A stretch of 64,000 nucleotides of DNA from CAUPWF01 sp963515125 (lineage in GTDB: Bacteria; Bacillota; Clostridia; Lachnospirales; Lachnospiraceae): NCBI GenBank assembly GCA_052116865.1, contig JBQKKG010000012.1:29668-93667 (forward strand). The letters run 5' to 3'. Shown piece by piece: positions 63,960-64,000 of this stretch (positions are counted from its first letter, which is position 1; each line of letters starts with the position of its first letter). The translations under genes were made by a program, and so were the position numbers. The notes beneath the pieces are model-generated. The model worked only from the letters and a program-made list of their open reading frames with translations. It was not told the DNA's origin and ran no database searches.

Positions 63960-64000
63960 CTCACTACATTTTTGGCTGCAAAGTTGTTGAACATTTTCAT

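Noticed and set aside
63942..64000. Naming the edge gene as a transposase
   Set aside because: Only about 18 codons are visible and no recognisable transposase motif is present; kept as a possibility only.

Overview
The window looks like a stretch of chromosome from a low-GC, Gram-positive, motile anaerobe of the Clostridia, most probably Lachnospiraceae. The reasons are AT-rich codon use, AGGAGG-type ribosome sites, AddAB instead of RecBCD, CheC/CheD/CheV/FliY chemotaxis proteins, FliW-CsrA, and DUF6470 between flgL and fliW. The species cannot be named from this sequence alone.

Layout, 1-19 kb. The window opens inside a dihydrolipoamide dehydrogenase gene and continues with a small membrane protein. 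Next is a metal-resistance cassette: a P1B ATPase with a His/Cys-rich repeat tail, a SmtB/ArsR-type repressor and a second ATPase with a CPS motif. A TPR lipoprotein and hflX follow. A divergent AraC-family regulator and a dapF-like gene share a repeat-rich intergenic region; the DapF-like protein has serine at both catalytic cysteine positions. Then come addB and addA. On the minus strand a ParA-type ATPase is paired with a ComFB-domain protein.

Layout, 19-39 kb. fliD-fliS-fliT-like are followed by an FtsE-like ATPase and a nucleotidyltransferase-fold protein, all on the plus strand. On the minus strand lies one long chain cheA-cheW-cheR-cheB-flgM-flgN-flgK-flgL-DUF6470-fliW-csrA. A FliK-like/FlhX pair on the plus strand converges with a PilZ gene, then flagellin and an HD-GYP gene on the minus strand.

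Layout, 39-64 kb. A major flagellar operon runs on the plus strand: flgB, fliE, fliF-fliK, flgD, a flagellar operon protein, flgE, flbD, motA, motB, fliM, cheY, flgC, fliY, fliO, fliP, fliQ, fliR, flhB, flhA, the flagellar sigma factor, two rod/hook genes, cheC and cheD. cheV and an EAL-HDOD gene that stops early follow. The last ~90 bases hold a convergent terminator, possibly of an inserted gene.

How it fits together. Basal body and export genes sit under sigma-A-like promoters at 38.8-38.9 kb. The sigma factor/FlgM pair would switch on late genes. FliW-CsrA would set flagellin translation through a GGA-bearing leader. HD-GYP, PilZ, EAL-HDOD and ComFB proteins suggest cyclic-dinucleotide input. 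Unusual points are flgC lying 12 kb from flgB, no flhF, flhG or fliL at their usual places, the ParA-ComFB pair, the altered DapF active site, and the truncated EAL-HDOD protein.
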